IMG/VR virus record: IMGVR_UViG_3300035180_003417
Location: 1-29,331 of that record
Strand: one strand, 5' to 3'
Source: a virus
Length of the DNA stretch: 29,331 bases
Position numbers and translations under genes: made by a program. The notes beneath the pieces were generated by a model. It was not told the origin of the DNA. It made no database searches and saw nothing but the letters and a program-made list of their open reading frames with translations. Each line of letters begins with the position of its first letter. Positions within the stretch are counted from its first letter, which is position 1. Below, in pieces: positions 28,325 to 29,331 of the stretch.

Positions 28325-29331
28325 GCTATATGCCTGTGCACTAGGTTTAGCCCTTGTTAGTTTAACAGCTCAAGCGGAACGTTTTAGTTTACCGGGCGAT
28401 ATGAAATTAGATGTTAATGGCTACATTGGTTATAAGTACATAAGTTCTTCAGTGAAAAATTCAGCAATTAAGTCAAGCCCTGAACTTGGCTTATTACTTT
28501 CACTGCAAGCAACTGAAAATCTTTCATTTTATACTCAATTAGCTTACGATCAACGCATGGATACATCGTTAGTTTATAGCTTTGCTGCTTTTGATTGGCA
28601 ATTTGAGAATGGTTTAAGAACAAGTATAAAAGCTGGTAAATTACGTCAGAATTATGCGCTTTATAATACAACGAGGATTAACCCGAGAACTCGACAAGGA
28701 GTAATTCCGCCACAAGCCATTTATTGGGATTCTCTTTCAACGCTTTTAACATCAGGTATTGGCGTTAGTGGACAGGTAGATTATTCAAATTTTGAAGTTG
28801 GGTTTACTGTAGATAAACCAATCTCAATCGATCCAAAACAAGAAGCTGATACTTGGACAACTGGGTTAGTTGATAAAGTGCAAGTTGGTTTTGGTTCTAG
28901 AAAATCAGCATACCTTCAATATTCAAATGATGAAGTTCCAATTAAGGCAAAGTTGTCGTGGTTTCAATTAAACCTTGGCAATAATTATACCTTGCCAATG
29001 AAATATCTTTTTCCAGAATATTTGAATAAAGACCAGATTGTAAACATTTATTTAGCCGGTATTGAGTATTCGCCGACCGATAAATTAACATTTATTGGTG
29101 AAACTCTTTTTATTAAAGCCTTTTTTAACACATTTTCGCATGTTGAAAAATGGAGTAATGGTTATTCTTTTACCGCAAAATATGATTTAACTGAGTATAC
29201 CACACCTTACATAAATTATAATTATTATCATTCTCAGCATGTCGATAGAACTCCACCAATTCCATGGCAGTATGAACATACCTCAGACATAAATGCTGGC
29301 ATAAATTATCACCACGACAATTGGCAGGTCG
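28317..29331 (+). CDS. Outer-membrane beta-barrel (porin-like) protein, partial
   Basis: The gene runs off the right edge: 338 codons are visible and no stop is reached. A signal peptide (ACALGLALVSLTAQA, cleavage after residue 20) is followed by alternating hydrophobic-polar strands rich in Tyr, Phe and Gly, such as GDMKLDVNGYIGYKYISS and WQFENGLRTSIKAGKLR. This is the pattern of a transmembrane beta-barrel. The RQNYALYNTTRINPRTRQG segment recalls a loop seen in trimeric porin-like proteins. No known porin was matched with confidence. It is translated with the PstS-like gene (8-nt overlap). It could act as an outer-membrane channel, a receptor mask or an exclusion protein. Confidence 0.75.
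   Translation, partial: MTKLYACALGLALVSLTAQAERFSLPGDMKLDVNGYIGYKYISSSVKNSAIKSSPELGLLLSLQATENLSFYTQLAYDQRMDTSLVYSFAAFDWQFENGLRTSIKAGKLRQNYALYNTTRINPRTRQGVIPPQAIYWDSLSTLLTSGIGVSGQVDYSNFEVGFTVDKPISIDPKQEADTWTTGLVDKVQVGFGSRKSAYLQYSNDEVPIKAKLSWFQLNLGNNYTLPMKYLFPEYLNKDQIVNIYLAGIEYSPTDKLTFIGETLFIKAFFNTFSHVEKWSNGYSFTAKYDLTEYTTPYINYNYYHSQHVDRTPPIPWQYEHTSDINAGINYHHDNWQV

Noticed and set aside
1-29331. tRNA genes, CRISPR arrays, insertion sequences or attachment sites
   Set aside because: No cloverleaf-like segment, spaced repeats, transposase or flanking direct repeats were noticed by eye. A tRNAscan or repeat search was not possible here.

Overview
This window looks like part of a large, AT-rich tailed-phage genome of the T4-like (myovirus) type, probably infecting a Gram-negative host. 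The main evidence is a set of phage genes on the minus strand: a clamp-loader pair placed and coupled like T4 genes 44 and 62, a GroES/gp31-like co-chaperonin, a dCMP deaminase like T4 cd, and a close structural relative of the T4 DNA alpha-glucosyltransferase. It also carries the nicotinamide-salvage pair (nadV and a bifunctional NMN adenylyltransferase/Nudix protein) known from vibriophage KVP40. Genes are tightly packed, mostly joined by ATGA-type overlaps. About 25.5 kb is read almost entirely on the minus strand. Only a small gene at 4606-5034, a homing-endonuclease remnant at 22.5-22.9 kb and the last 1.9 kb lie on the plus strand.

Layout in plus coordinates (minus-strand transcription runs right to left): 0-4.5 kb holds small unknown genes, a metallophosphoesterase, a PTH2-like protein, an NAD-dependent DNA ligase lacking its zinc finger, and an acireductone-dioxygenase-like cupin. 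5.0-11.5 kb is a compact sugar/nucleotide cassette: AGT-like glycosyltransferase, FkbM methyltransferase, HAD 5'-nucleotidase, cytidylyltransferase, LpxH-like phosphatase, MJ1255/VC2487-type glycosyltransferase and a HAD phosphatase-kinase fusion. 11.5-13.8 kb has tiny genes, an FmdB zinc ribbon, a nucleotidyltransferase and a frameshifted gene. 13.9-18.6 kb is a replication cluster: clamp loader, two unknown proteins, and a gene matching the catalytic half of bacterial DNA polymerase III alpha. 18.6-24 kb is an NAD/ADP-ribose module: nadV, NADAR, a deoxyribosyltransferase-like protein and the NMN adenylyltransferase/Nudix protein. Inside it lie scars of rearrangement: a truncated J-domain kinase abutting a headless PurA, and a decayed GIY-YIG homing endonuclease. 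24-27.4 kb has small phage genes, the co-chaperonin, the other half of the polymerase-III-alpha-like protein, and dCMP deaminase. 27.4 kb to the end is a divergent plus-strand operon for envelope proteins: a membrane coiled-coil protein, a periplasmic PstS-like protein and an outer-membrane beta-barrel that runs off the window.

The genes suggest three linked themes. The phage runs its own replication and nucleotide metabolism. It appears able to rebuild NAD+ from nicotinamide, which would feed its NAD-dependent ligase and could defeat NAD-depleting host defences. It probably decorates its DNA, or another glycan, with a sugar whose activated donor may be made by the cassette. The most unusual item is the DnaE-like polymerase, divided cleanly between the GRGS motif and the catalytic aspartates into two genes 11 kb apart. 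All assignments come from reading motifs by eye; no database search was run.
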